From assembly GCF_038008685.1 (NCBI RefSeq), contig NZ_JBBOZQ010000001.1, positions 2,604,001 to 2,668,000 on the forward strand: a DNA stretch of 64,000 nt, in the 5' to 3' direction. Positions 33,140 through 41,913 of this stretch are shown piece by piece. A program made the position numbers and the translations under genes. The stretch's first letter is position 1. Each line of letters opens with the position of its first letter. Below the pieces are notes generated by a model. It had not been told where the DNA came from, made no database searches, and was given only the letters and a program-made list of their open reading frames with translations. The stretch comes from Lysinibacillus sp. FSL W8-0992. Its GTDB lineage: Bacteria > Bacillota > Bacilli > Bacillales_A > Planococcaceae.

Positions 33140-35041
33140 GTGGATTTAAACAACATTTCTAGTCCATCCTTTTTAAAAAACTTAGATAAGAGAGGGCTTG
33201 AACAGCTTGCAAAAGAGATTCGAACTTTCTTAATCGAAAAATGTTCTGTCACAGGTGGTCATATCGGGCCGAACCTAGGTGTTGTGGAGCTTACAATTAT
33301 GCTTCATAAAATGTTTGACAGTCCAAAAGATAAGTTTTTATGGGATGTTGGCCACCAAGCTTACGTGCATAAAATTTTGACAGGTCGTGCGAGTCAATTT
33401 GACACATTACGTCAGTTCAAAGGGCTTTGTGGTTTTCCAAAGCTTGTGGAGAGTGAACATGATGAATGGGAAACAGGTCATAGCTCGACATCTTTGTCAG
33501 CAGCCATGGGTATGGCAGCAGCACGTGATATAAAAAACGAAAAAAACTTCGTCGTACCGATTATTGGGGACGGTGCTTTAACAGGCGGTATGGCGCTTGA
33601 AGCTTTAAATCATATTGGGCATGCAAAAACAAATATGATTGTCATTTTAAATGATAATGAAATGTCCATAGCTCCGAACGTTGGAGCATTACACAACGTA
33701 TTAGGACGTTTACGTACTGCTAAAGAATATTCAAAAGCAAAAGAAGAGCTAGAATCGTTAATCAATAAAATTCCTGTTCTAGGTGGCAAGCTTGCTTCTA
33801 CAGCTGAACGTTTGAAAGACAGTTTGAAATACTTAGTAGTTTCTGGTGTCTTTTTTGAGGAATTAGGTTTTAAATATTTAGGTCCTATTGATGGGCACGA
33901 CTTTGAAGCGCTTGAAACAACATTATCATATGCTAAAAAAGTAAAAGGTCCAGTTCTTGTTCATGTCATTACAAAAAAAGGTAAAGGCTACAAACCAGCT
34001 GAAGACGATACAATCGGCAACTGGCACGGAACAGGTCCATATAAAATGGAGACTGGTGCATTTGTAAAATCAGAAACAAAAGGTCCTGCTTGGAGTAGTT
34101 TAATCGCTGAAACTGTGCGTAAAATTGCGCATGAAGATGAACGAGTTGTGACAATCACACCAGCAATGCCTGTTGGTTCAAAATTACAAGGCATTCAAAA
34201 AGATTTTCCAAAACGCTTTTTTGATGTGGGCATAGCGGAACAACATGCTGCAACAATGTCTGCAGGTCTTGCTACCCAAAAAATGAAGCCGTTTTTAGCT
34301 ATTTACTCAACATTTTTACAACGTGCTTATGACCAAGTACTTCATGATATTGCGCGTCCAAATTTGAATGTCTTTATCGGGATTGACCGTGCCGGCTTAG
34401 TTGGTGCAGATGGTGAAACACATCAAGGCGTCTTTGATATTGCATTCCTTCGTCATATTCCAAACATGACGATTATGATGCCAAAGGATGAAAATGAAGG
34501 TCAGCATATGGTGAAAACAGCTATTGATTATAATGGAGGTCCGATTGCTCTTCGCTATCCACGTGGAAATGGGATAGGTGTCCCGTTGGATGATGAGCTT
34601 ATGGCTTTACCAATTGGAAGCTGGGAAGTATTACGTGAGGGGAAAGAAGCTACCATTTTAACATTCGGTACAACCATTCCTATGGCAATGGAAGCAGCAC
34701 ATATGCTAGCTCAACAAGGCATAGAAATCGAAGTAGTGAATGCACGTTTTATTAAGCCAATGGATGAGGATATGCTGCATCGCATATTTACTAGCAATAA
34801 GCCAGTGCTAACGATTGAAGAGGCAGTATTACAAGGTGGCTTTGGTAGTGGTGTATTAGAATTTGCACATGACCATAGTTATTTAAATGCAATAATCGAT
34901 CGAATGGGCATACCTGATCAATTTATCGAGCACGGAAATGTAGACCAACTGCTTGAGGAAATTCATATGACAGCAGAAGATACAGTGGCACGTATGCAAG
35001 TGTTACTACAACAAAAACAGCAAGTAGGTTTAAATAAATAA
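33140..35041 (+). CDS. dxs: 1-deoxy-D-xylulose-5-phosphate synthase
   Basis: First committed enzyme of the MEP isoprenoid pathway, condensing pyruvate and glyceraldehyde 3-phosphate with thiamine diphosphate. Motifs: [14 protein letters not shown] [15 protein letters not shown], the ThDP-binding [20 protein letters not shown]...NDN, and the transketolase pyrimidine domain [17 protein letters not shown]. Full length, 633 aa from GTG 33140 ([15 protein letters not shown]), which matches the family N-terminus. The frame is open to GTG 33107, so the exact start is uncertain. The next gene overlaps its stop codon by 1 nt. Confidence 0.93.
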   Translation: MDLNNISSPSFLKNLDKRGLEQLAKEIRTFLIEKCSVTGGHIGPNLGVVELTIMLHKMFDSPKDKFLWDVGHQAYVHKILTGRASQFDTLRQFKGLCGFPKLVESEHDEWETGHSSTSLSAAMGMAAARDIKNEKNFVVPIIGDGALTGGMALEALNHIGHAKTNMIVILNDNEMSIAPNVGALHNVLGRLRTAKEYSKAKEELESLINKIPVLGGKLASTAERLKDSLKYLVVSGVFFEELGFKYLGPIDGHDFEALETTLSYAKKVKGPVLVHVITKKGKGYKPAEDDTIGNWHGTGPYKMETGAFVKSETKGPAWSSLIAETVRKIAHEDERVVTITPAMPVGSKLQGIQKDFPKRFFDVGIAEQHAATMSAGLATQKMKPFLAIYSTFLQRAYDQVLHDIARPNLNVFIGIDRAGLVGADGETHQGVFDIAFLRHIPNMTIMMPKDENEGQHMVKTAIDYNGGPIALRYPRGNGIGVPLDDELMALPIGSWEVLREGKEATILTFGTTIPMAMEAAHMLAQQGIEIEVVNARFIKPMDEDMLHRIFTSNKPVLTIEEAVLQGGFGSGVLEFAHDHSYLNAIIDRMGIPDQFIEHGNVDQLLEEIHMTAEDTVARMQVLLQQKQQVGLNK

Positions 35042-35859
35042 TGACAAAACAACCGAAAGAACGTGTAGACATTTTACTTGTTGAGCGTGGACTATGTGAA
35101 ACACGTGAGAAGGCAAAAAGATCCATTATGGCAGGTCTTGTCTTTTCCAACGAGATACGTATCGACAAAGCAGGAGAAAAGATCGCAATCGATGCTCCGC
35201 TACAAGTAAAAGGTTCTGATTTAAAATATGTGAGCCGTGGTGGCTTGAAGTTAGAAAAAGCTTTACAAATTTTTGATATGTCTGTAGAGGGGAAGCTGAT
35301 GCTTGACATCGGCTCTTCTACAGGTGGGTTTACAGACTGCGCCTTACAAAATGGTGCTAAACATTGCTATGCCCTAGACGTAGGTTCGAATCAGTTAGCA
35401 TGGAAAATTCGTTCTGATGATCGTGTAACGGTTATGGAAAAAACAAATTTTCGTTACACAACTGCTGCTGATTTAACAGAAGGATTACCAGAGTTTGCAA
35501 CGATTGATGTCAGCTTTATCTCTTTATCATTGATTTTACCAGTACTAAAAACGGTATTAATGCCAGGTGGCGATGTAATGGCCCTTGTTAAACCTCAGTT
35601 TGAAGCAGGTAAAGAAAATGTAGGTAAAAAAGGCATTGTCCGTGATAAAAAGGTACATCTCGATGTTTTAGAAAAAACAGCTGCTATGGCAACGAAAGTT
35701 GGCTTTGTGGTAAAAGATGCTTCTTATTCTCCGATTACAGGTGGGGAAGGAAATATTGAATTTTTATTCCATCTAGTGAATCCAATTGCTGATGAAGTTA
35801 TCCCGCCATATACAGCTTTTAATGCACTCGTCGAAGAAGCGCATAGTGCACTAAAATAA
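35041..35859 (+). CDS. yqxC: TlyA family rRNA methyltransferase / hemolysin-like protein
   Basis: A 272-aa protein with an N-terminal S4 RNA-binding domain (RVDILLVERGLCETREKAKRSIMAGLVFSN, about 7-36) and an FtsJ-like SAM domain (MLDIGSSTGGFTDCALQNGA, about 87-106). A KPQFEAG motif follows, with a later GEGNIEFLFHL. TlyA proteins 2'-O-methylate 16S and 23S rRNA in mycobacteria; the Bacillus orthologue YqxC is less studied. ATG overlaps the dxs stop codon (TAATG), so it is translationally coupled. A terminator at 35858-35890 follows. Confidence 0.92.
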   Translation: MTKQPKERVDILLVERGLCETREKAKRSIMAGLVFSNEIRIDKAGEKIAIDAPLQVKGSDLKYVSRGGLKLEKALQIFDMSVEGKLMLDIGSSTGGFTDCALQNGAKHCYALDVGSNQLAWKIRSDDRVTVMEKTNFRYTTAADLTEGLPEFATIDVSFISLSLILPVLKTVLMPGGDVMALVKPQFEAGKENVGKKGIVRDKKVHLDVLEKTAAMATKVGFVVKDASYSPITGGEGNIEFLFHLVNPIADEVIPPYTAFNALVEEAHSALK

Positions 35860-35890
35860 CACGTGCTCAGTAAGTAGAGCCGTGTTTTTT
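35858..35890 (+). terminator. Intrinsic terminator after yqxC
   Basis: AACACG-T-GCTC pairs with GAGC-CGTGTT and is followed by TTTTTTC. Confidence 0.75.
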
Positions 35891-35960
35891 CTTGTGCTTT
35901 TATGCTGGAGATGGTAGTGTAATTATACAAATATTTAACTATTTATAAGAGGTGAACGAT

Positions 35961-36410
35961 ATGAATAAAGGACAAAGACATATACGTATTCGAGATATTA
36001 TTGCGAATCACGAAATCGAAACGCAAGATGATTTAGTCGATTTTTTAAAGGATGCGGGCTATAATGTGACACAAGCAACCGTATCGCGAGATATTAAAGA
36101 ACTGCACTTAGTTAAAGTGCCTTTGCAGGATGGACGCTATAAATATAGCTTACCCGCAGACCAACGTTTCAATCCAGTTCAAAAATTACATCGTGCGCTA
36201 GCTGATGCTTTTGTGAGCATTGACGGTGCATCGCATTTTTTAGTCATGAAAGCACTTCCGGGTAATGCAAATGCAATTGCTTCATTACTTGATCATTTAG
36301 ATTGGCCAGAAATTTTAGGTACAATTTCTGGAGATGATACAATTTTAATTATTTGTCGCGATGAAGGTGAACGAGAAAATACAAAAAATCGCTTATTAGA
36401 CATGCTTTAA
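35961..36410 (+). CDS. argR: Arginine repressor
   Basis: A 149-aa arginine-binding hexameric regulator (AhrC in B. subtilis) of arginine synthesis and breakdown. The N-terminal winged helix is [27 protein letters not shown] then [22 protein letters not shown]. The C-terminal core has [38 protein letters not shown], with the arginine-contact region intact. Start is ATG 35961 after AGAGGTG; an in-frame GTG at 35952 lies in that site. It is placed before recN, the conserved order. Confidence 0.95.
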   Translation: MNKGQRHIRIRDIIANHEIETQDDLVDFLKDAGYNVTQATVSRDIKELHLVKVPLQDGRYKYSLPADQRFNPVQKLHRALADAFVSIDGASHFLVMKALPGNANAIASLLDHLDWPEILGTISGDDTILIICRDEGERENTKNRLLDML

Positions 36411-36547
36411 TACTGTAACTTTAATCGAACGAATTTGATTGCTACCAGATGCTTGATTTTTCCCGTTATTGTTGTTGAGGTGGGTATTTTTGCATCTGTT
36501 AGTACGAATTTCAATAGCAGTTGAATTTAATTCAGAGGTGACAATTT

Positions 36548-38239
36548 GTGTTAAGAGAGCTTAGTATTCGAAATTTTGCCATCATTGAGGATTTAACGGT
36601 TAGTTTTTCAGATGGTCTAACTGTGTTGACAGGAGAAACCGGTGCTGGTAAATCCATAATTATTGATGCGGTACATTTACTTGCTGGTGGTAGAGGCAAT
36701 TCGGAATTTATACGTCATGGTGCTAAAAAAGCTGAGTTAGGTGGACTATTTCACATTTCAAGTACTGCACATCCTGTATATAAGAAGCTAGAGGAAGCAG
36801 GCATTGAAATTGAAGAAGATTCCATTATTTTGCGTCGAGACTTAAATGATTCTGGCAAAAGTGTATGTCGGGTTAATGGCAAATTAGTGCCTTTATCGGT
36901 TTTACGTGACATTGGAGCAAGTCTTATTGATATTCATGGACAGCATGAAAACCAAGAACTTATGGATGAAAAGCAACACATTCATTTACTCGATCAATTC
37001 GCAGAAGAGCAACTATCACCAATTCTTGAAAAATACAGTAAACAATATAACGAATATCGTGCATTGAAAAAAGAATTAGCTACAATTTCTATAGATGAGC
37101 AGTTAATGGCCCAGCGTATTGATTTGTATCAGTTCCAAATGAAAGAACTCGAGGATGCAAATTTAAAGCTAGGTGAAGAAGATGAGCTTCTTGATGAACG
37201 TCGCCGTCTTATGAATTTTAATAAAATTTTTGAACGCTCAAGTGCTGCTTATGAAGCGATTCAAGGTGAAACAAAGGGTCTTGACTGGATAGGTACAGCC
37301 ATGGGAGCGCTAGATGATGCTGCGATGATTGACGAGCAGTTTAAAGAGGCTTCTGAGTCGGTAACAACAGCCTTTTACGCATTGCAGGATGCAGCATATC
37401 AAGTGAAAAATGTTTTAGATGAGCTAGAATTTGATCCAGCACGTTTAAATGAAGTAGAGCAACGTCTGGCGCTGTTCCAAAACTTAAAGCGTAAATATGG
37501 CTCAACTGTTGAGGAAATGATTGCCTATTACGAAAAAATTAAAACAGAGCTAAGCGAGCTTTTAAATCGCGATGAAATTTTACAAGTAAAAGAACGAAAA
37601 GTACTTGAGATGGAAGTCATATTAGGCGAGCTTGCTGAAGAACTTTCACATGTTCGAAAAGAAGCGGCAAATGACTTAAGTGAAGCCATTATGGCAGAGC
37701 TCCGTGAATTACATATGGAAAAAGCGAAATTTATCGTAAATTTTGATGTTTTACCTTATTTTGATGTAAATGGTAAAGATCAAGTTGTTTTTTATATTTC
37801 AACGAATGTCGGCGAACCACCAAAATCGTTACCGAAAATTGCTTCTGGTGGAGAACTATCACGTATGATGTTAGCACTAAAAACGATTTTCTCTTCTTCA
37901 AATGGCGTTACGTCCATTATTTTTGATGAAGTGGATACAGGAGTAAGTGGTCGTGTCGCGCAAGCGATTGCAGAAAAAATTGCAGCAATTTCTGTTAATT
38001 CCCAAGTGTTGTGTATTTCGCATCTTCCACAAGTGGCAGCAATGGCCGACCATCATTACTTTATTAAAAAAGAGGTTGAACATGATCGCACATTTACATC
38101 ATTGGCTGAAATCGATACCCATGCACGTATTGAGGAAGTGAGCAGAATGATGTCAGGTGCAGAAATTACCGAATTAACTTTACAGCATGCGACAGAATTG
38201 TTAAAAATGGCTAACGAACGAAAAAAACAAATGCGTTAA
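36548..38239 (+). CDS. recN: DNA repair protein RecN
   Basis: SMC-like ATPase that gathers double-strand breaks for recombination. The 563-aa protein has Walker A GETGAGKS (residues 29-36), long coiled coils (about 160-390), the signature IASGGELSRMMLALK and Walker B SIIFDEVDTGVSG. The GTG start at 36548 follows CAGAGGTG. No LexA box was recognised upstream by eye. A terminator-like stem follows at 38249-38286, and spoIVB begins 127 nt downstream. Confidence 0.96.
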   Translation: MLRELSIRNFAIIEDLTVSFSDGLTVLTGETGAGKSIIIDAVHLLAGGRGNSEFIRHGAKKAELGGLFHISSTAHPVYKKLEEAGIEIEEDSIILRRDLNDSGKSVCRVNGKLVPLSVLRDIGASLIDIHGQHENQELMDEKQHIHLLDQFAEEQLSPILEKYSKQYNEYRALKKELATISIDEQLMAQRIDLYQFQMKELEDANLKLGEEDELLDERRRLMNFNKIFERSSAAYEAIQGETKGLDWIGTAMGALDDAAMIDEQFKEASESVTTAFYALQDAAYQVKNVLDELEFDPARLNEVEQRLALFQNLKRKYGSTVEEMIAYYEKIKTELSELLNRDEILQVKERKVLEMEVILGELAEELSHVRKEAANDLSEAIMAELRELHMEKAKFIVNFDVLPYFDVNGKDQVVFYISTNVGEPPKSLPKIASGGELSRMMLALKTIFSSSNGVTSIIFDEVDTGVSGRVAQAIAEKIAAISVNSQVLCISHLPQVAAMADHHYFIKKEVEHDRTFTSLAEIDTHARIEEVSRMMSGAEITELTLQHATELLKMANERKKQMR

Positions 38240-38248
38240 TTTTATGAA

Positions 38249-38287
38249 GAATCCAGAGGCAGGTCAACTGTTTCTGGGTTTTTTTCA
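38249..38287 (+). terminator. Intrinsic terminator after recN
   Basis: ATCCAGA pairs with TCTGGGT (with inner weak pairing) and is followed by a T tract of about 7. Confidence 0.7.
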
Positions 38288-38308
38288 TTTTGCGCAAATA
38301 TTTACCGC

Positions 38309-38337
38309 TTATAAGAACGGTACAACAACACATAGTA
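38309..38337 (+). promoter_or_regulatory. Possible sigma-F/sigma-G promoter of spoIVB
   Basis: TATAA near 38310 and CATAGTA at 38331-38337 with 16 nt between resemble the forespore GYATA / CATAnTA pattern. The site is 30 nt upstream of the spoIVB start. In B. subtilis spoIVB is transcribed by these forespore sigma factors. The match is only moderate. Confidence 0.35.
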
Positions 38338-38366
38338 TAAAGACAAAATTCAAAAGGAGGTGTCGT

Positions 38367-39314
38367 ATGAATCGTCGTTGGCGTCAATTTGTCATTTTGC
38401 CTATGCTCATCGTTTTGTTATTTATGCCCATACAGGCTTTTGCGGCCAAAAAATTAATACCGATGGGCGAAGCAATTGGAATTCAGCTTCAGTTATCACA
38501 TGTCTTTGTTGCTCATGATGTGTTGTTAGCTTCCAATCAATGGATGAAAGGAGGCGCTGTTATTGAAAAAATAAATGATACAACAGTAAAAACACTCGCT
38601 GAGGCCAAGCAAGCAATTGCTCGACAAGGGCAACAAAAATGGACGATAAAAAGTGAAGGAAAAGAAGTAACAGTTGACTTACAAGAACAAGAAGCAGAAC
38701 ATGTCATCTCTTTTTTAAAGGATGAAACAGATGGAGTAGGGACATTGACATACATTGATCCAGAGACACAAAATTACGGAGCGTTAGGCCATCAAATTGT
38801 TGATTCAACTCTTCAAGAAGCACCTGTCTTCAGAGCAGGCTCCATTTTCTTAGCATCCATCCAACAAATCCGTAAAAGCCTACCTGGTCAACCCGGCTAT
38901 AAAATATCCTCAATTGAAAAACATCAGGAACGATTAGGTAGTATCGATAAAAATACGGTTTATGGAATTTTTGGCCGTTGGGAAGATAGTTACCAACAAA
39001 GATTGCCAAAAGCCATCGAAATTATGCATGCAAAAGATATAAAATTGGGACATGCTGAAATTTACACAGCTATTGAAGGCAGTAAAGTCGAAACATTTTC
39101 CATTGAAATTACAAAAGTAGAAAATGAACGGCTTGAATTTATTGTCTCTGACGAAAAGCTCATTGAAAAAACAGGTGGCATTTTACAAGGCATGAGTGGT
39201 AGTCCAATCATACAGGACGGGCGTTTCGTTGGTGCTGTCACACATATGTTTGTAGAAGAGCCAAAAAAAGGGGCAGCTATTACAGTGGCTGAAATGTTAA
39301 AAAAATCATCATGA
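38367..39314 (+). CDS. spoIVB: SpoIVB peptidase (short form)
   Basis: Forespore-secreted S55 serine protease that triggers SpoIVFB/pro-sigma-K processing. The 315-aa protein has a signal-anchor helix (8-26), a PDZ domain (about 42-105) and the protease domain. The catalytic histidine is His142 in YGALGHQIVD and the serine lies in LQGMSGSPIIQDG (277-279). VTHMFVEEPKKG ends the fold. B. subtilis SpoIVB is about 425 aa, so the region between the membrane anchor and PDZ is shortened. ATG at 38367 follows AAAGGAGGTG; upstream in-frame sequence crosses the recN terminator and is not coding. Confidence 0.93.
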   Translation: MNRRWRQFVILPMLIVLLFMPIQAFAAKKLIPMGEAIGIQLQLSHVFVAHDVLLASNQWMKGGAVIEKINDTTVKTLAEAKQAIARQGQQKWTIKSEGKEVTVDLQEQEAEHVISFLKDETDGVGTLTYIDPETQNYGALGHQIVDSTLQEAPVFRAGSIFLASIQQIRKSLPGQPGYKISSIEKHQERLGSIDKNTVYGIFGRWEDSYQQRLPKAIEIMHAKDIKLGHAEIYTAIEGSKVETFSIEITKVENERLEFIVSDEKLIEKTGGILQGMSGSPIIQDGRFVGAVTHMFVEEPKKGAAITVAEMLKKSS

Positions 39315-39415
39315 ATGAGATGGGGCTGCCTCTGGTAGCTCCTTTCGTTCTTGAAAAAAATAGATTAAACTAGCTCTTTCCCTAAGTATTTCATGCTTAT
39401 GACGGAACACTTTAG

Positions 39416-39585
39416 CGATACTTAAAAAAAAGTGTAGTTTTATCTCAGTTTTTTCACTAAAATAAGTTGTAAGAGCATTCGACAATTTGCTGTTAAGTAT
39501 CGTAACTTGTCGATAAAAAAAGAAAGTATCGGACTACATACTCATTTTTGGAAATAGAAAAGGTTTTTAAAGCAAAAATGTCGAA
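39416..39585 (+). promoter_or_regulatory. spo0A upstream region with 0A-box-like sites and inverted repeat
   Basis: TGTCGAA-type 0A boxes occur at 39478-39484 (minus orientation, TTCGACA), 39508-39514 (TGTCGAT, one mismatch) and 39579-39585 (TGTCGAA). A 10-bp inverted repeat CGATACTTAA / TTAAGTATCG lies at 39416-39425 and 39493-39502. A possible sigma-H promoter, AGGTTTTT then GAAAAT, overlaps the last box. Together they imply Spo0A autoregulation as in B. subtilis. Confidence 0.6.
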
Positions 39586-39672
39586 AATTCCACAGTGTGT
39601 CAAAATAGACATTAGGGGTAAAAGGTTTTGTGCTTTGAACAGTCAAAGCAAAGTCCAGAAGGAGGAATTGAA

Positions 39673-40464
39673 ATGACAAAGGTAAAAGTGGCGATAGCAG
39701 ATGATAATCGTGAGTTATTAAAAACAATGGAGCAGTATTTTCAGGGTCATCCCGAAATTGAAATAATTGCAACTGCCTCAAACGGGAAAGTATGTCTTCA
39801 AATGCTTGAAGAGTTTTCTCCTGATATTTTATTACTGGATATTATTATGCCTCATCTAGATGGGTTAGCTGTTTTAGAGGCGATGTATCAAAATGATCGA
39901 ATGTCTTCAATACAAGTCATCATGCTAACTGCATTTGGTCAAGAGGATGTGATGAAACAAGCGGTGGATTTAGGGGCTTCATATTTTATGCTAAAGCCGT
40001 TTGAATTTGATCAGCTCGTTCAAAAAATATTACATTGTGCTGGCCAAAAGGCTGCTATACCAAAAAAGTCAAGTGTATTACAGCCGACAACTCCTCAAAA
40101 ATTAAATCAGCATCAACTTGATAGCACCATTACAGCTATTATTAAAGAAATCGGAGTTCCTGCACATATTAAAGGTTACTCTTATTTACGTGAAGCTATA
40201 CAAATGGTGTTTGAAGATATCGAGTTATTAGGTTCTGTGACGAAAATTCTATATCCTGAAATTGCAAAAAAATTCAACACAACACCTTCACGTGTAGAAC
40301 GTGCCATTCGTCATGCCATTGAAGTCGCATGGAATCGTGGCAATTACGAGTCCATTTCGTCGATGTTTGGCTATACAGTGCACCACTTAAAGTCGAAACC
40401 AACAAATAGTGAATTCATCGCGATGATTGCGGACAAGATTCGTATTGATATGATGGCGAGCTAA
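39673..40464 (+). CDS. spo0A: Sporulation master response regulator Spo0A
   Basis: A 263-aa regulator of entry into sporulation. In the receiver domain (1-125) the phosphoacceptor is Asp56 in [14 protein letters not shown], with acidic pocket Asp10/Asp11 and Lys108-region [10 protein letters not shown]. The C-terminal effector domain has the family-defining [19 protein letters not shown] recognition helix and a final [21 protein letters not shown] at 39673 follows AAGGAGGAATTGAA. Directly downstream of spoIVB, as in all endospore-forming Bacilli. Intact, so the organism probably sporulates. Confidence 0.98.
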   Translation: MTKVKVAIADDNRELLKTMEQYFQGHPEIEIIATASNGKVCLQMLEEFSPDILLLDIIMPHLDGLAVLEAMYQNDRMSSIQVIMLTAFGQEDVMKQAVDLGASYFMLKPFEFDQLVQKILHCAGQKAAIPKKSSVLQPTTPQKLNQHQLDSTITAIIKEIGVPAHIKGYSYLREAIQMVFEDIELLGSVTKILYPEIAKKFNTTPSRVERAIRHAIEVAWNRGNYESISSMFGYTVHHLKSKPTNSEFIAMIADKIRIDMMAS

Positions 40465-40792
40465 CGGTTTTAAGGGCATTTGGCTTAATGGGGAATGACC
40501 TTCCATCTATTATAGAGAACGCTTATATAGCGAATCGTAACGCCTTTTTTAGACAGTTTGCGTCGACTGTTTGAGGGGGCGTATTTTTTATGTCTAAATG
40601 TATATTTATAGATAAAACGCTCGTAAATGGATAAAGTGTAAAGAAAACAGCGTTATGTGCGAAGTTTATGTAAATTTATAACTATTCAATATTTTGCTAT
40701 GTTTGATTGATTCTATTAATACTTTAGTCTGTAATATTGTAGTAAAATGTAATATATACTATATAAAGGTTGAATAAGTGGAGGGAACATAA
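40465..40792. other. Intergenic region after spo0A
   Basis: Contains a terminator (40529-40590) where AACGCC pairs with GGGGCGT and an inner AGACAGT pairs with ACTGTTT. The rest is AT-rich promoter DNA for the PH-domain gene. No ORF or RNA gene recognised. Confidence 0.5.
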
Positions 40793-41170
40793 ATGGGGCT
40801 ATTTGATGGATTGATGGGAAATGCAAGTGAGATTAATTTGGATAATTTACAGGAAGAAATGAAAGAGATTTTAATACCGACTGAGACAATTCAAAATGCT
40901 TATAAAATTATTAGAGATACATTTATCTTTACAAATAAACGACTGATTTTAATTGATAAGCAAGGCGTAACTGGTAAGAAAACGGATTATCATTCGATTC
41001 CATATAAGAATATTCTTCATTTTTCAGTTGAAACAGCAGGGACATTTGATTATGATGCAGAGCTAAAAATTTGGGTTTCAGGTAGTCAGCTACCCATTCA
41101 GAAAAATTTCAATAAATCCACTAACATCTACAAAGTTCAAAGTGTATTAGCGGAATACGTGTTAGGATAG
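40793..41170 (+). CDS. Bacterial PH-domain protein
   Basis: A 125-aa soluble protein that reads as one bacterial pleckstrin-homology domain (bPH type). A hallmark strand pattern is seen in DTFIFTNKRLILIDKQGVTGKKTDYHSIPYKNILHFSVETAGTFDYDAELKIWVSG. An N-terminal helical segment (1-30, MGLFDGLMGNASEINLDNL) precedes it. Such proteins form rings in structures, but the biological role is largely unknown. ATG at 40793 follows GTGGAGGGA. It stands alone with a terminator downstream at 41182-41218. Confidence 0.8.
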   Translation: MGLFDGLMGNASEINLDNLQEEMKEILIPTETIQNAYKIIRDTFIFTNKRLILIDKQGVTGKKTDYHSIPYKNILHFSVETAGTFDYDAELKIWVSGSQLPIQKNFNKSTNIYKVQSVLAEYVLG

Positions 41171-41181
41171 TATTCAATTTT

Positions 41182-41218
41182 GACGGTTAACAGTATTTAA
41201 GCTGTTAATCGTCTTTAT
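41182..41218 (+). terminator. Intrinsic terminator after the PH-domain gene
   Basis: GACGGTTAACAG pairs with CTGTTAATCGTC around an AT loop, followed by TTTATTTG. Confidence 0.75.
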
Positions 41219-41221
41219 TTG

Positions 41222-41322
41222 TATGAACTTGTTCCAGCGAATGTCCCAGATTTTTAGTGGAGCTTTTCGAGAAGGGGCGAATAAAATATGGTCGTAATTA
41301 TACCGAGATATCATTGATGGTT
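41222..41322 (+). repeat. Diverged copy of a dispersed repeat (GAGCTTTTCGAG type)
   Basis: GATTTTTAGTGGAGCTTTTC, GAGAAGGGGCGAA and ATTATACCGAGATATC parallel GATTTTATAGAGCAGCTTTT, CGAGTAGGCTCGAA and ATGATGCCGAGGCG at 47709-47772 in the same order. Limits are approximate. Confidence 0.5.
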
Positions 41323-41345
41323 TATAATCGAACGGGGTGATATAA

Positions 41346-41546
41346 ATGAAAAGTGTAAACTTTCAACTAGACCATCATAATTCATTAGAATTAACACAAA
41401 TAGATGATCAGTTATTTGAGGTACGACTTGAAATGAATGGCCGTATTAGTATTTTTTATATGACGCGCGAACAACTGGGCTCTGATAACCGAATTGAAGC
41501 CATGCAAAAACGATTAGTTAGTGACTTTTTTCCAGATAAAAAATAA
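41346..41546 (+). CDS. Hypothetical 66-aa protein
   Basis: A short soluble protein beginning MKSVNFQLDHHNSLELTQID. It looks like a small beta-rich domain with alternating hydrophobic residues (DQLFEVRLEMNGRISIFYMT) and a basic C-terminus. ATG at 41346 follows CGGGGTGATATAA, an acceptable ribosome-binding site, and a terminator follows at 41587-41616, which supports it as a real gene. I do not recognise a family. Confidence 0.65.
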   Translation: MKSVNFQLDHHNSLELTQIDDQLFEVRLEMNGRISIFYMTREQLGSDNRIEAMQKRLVSDFFPDKK

Positions 41547-41586
41547 ATCTATAAGCATGAACATTTCATTTATAGCTATGCAAATC

Positions 41587-41617
41587 AAACGCCACTTTCT
41601 GAAGGGGCGTTTTTTAG
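41587..41617 (+). terminator. Intrinsic terminator after the 66-aa gene
   Basis: AAACGCC-A-CTT pairs with AAG-GGGCGTTT around TCTG, followed by a T tract. Confidence 0.85.
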
Positions 41618-41913
41618 TAGGCAAGACCTAAAACATAAAATTGTAGCTAAGTGGATATAGCCATTTACTTTTTTGCGGATTACCTAAAATACTACTGTAA
41701 TTTTATGCATTAATAGCATTTGCACTTTTGAAATGAAGGAAAAGATGTTTTTTTATAGGATATATCGTCTATTTTTTAGAGGAAAAATGTATGAGCTATA
41801 TGTAGGGCTTACTGATAAAGTAGGGGTATTTTCTTTATGAGTAGTGACAATTGTCTCTAAACAAATGTAAATAGATTGTATATACTTACATATAGAGGGA
41901 AGGAGGAGGTAGC
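41618..41913. other. Intergenic region before the FapA-like gene
   Basis: AT-rich leader. No ORF with a start signal and no recognised RNA. The FapA-like gene promoter must be here. Confidence 0.4.
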
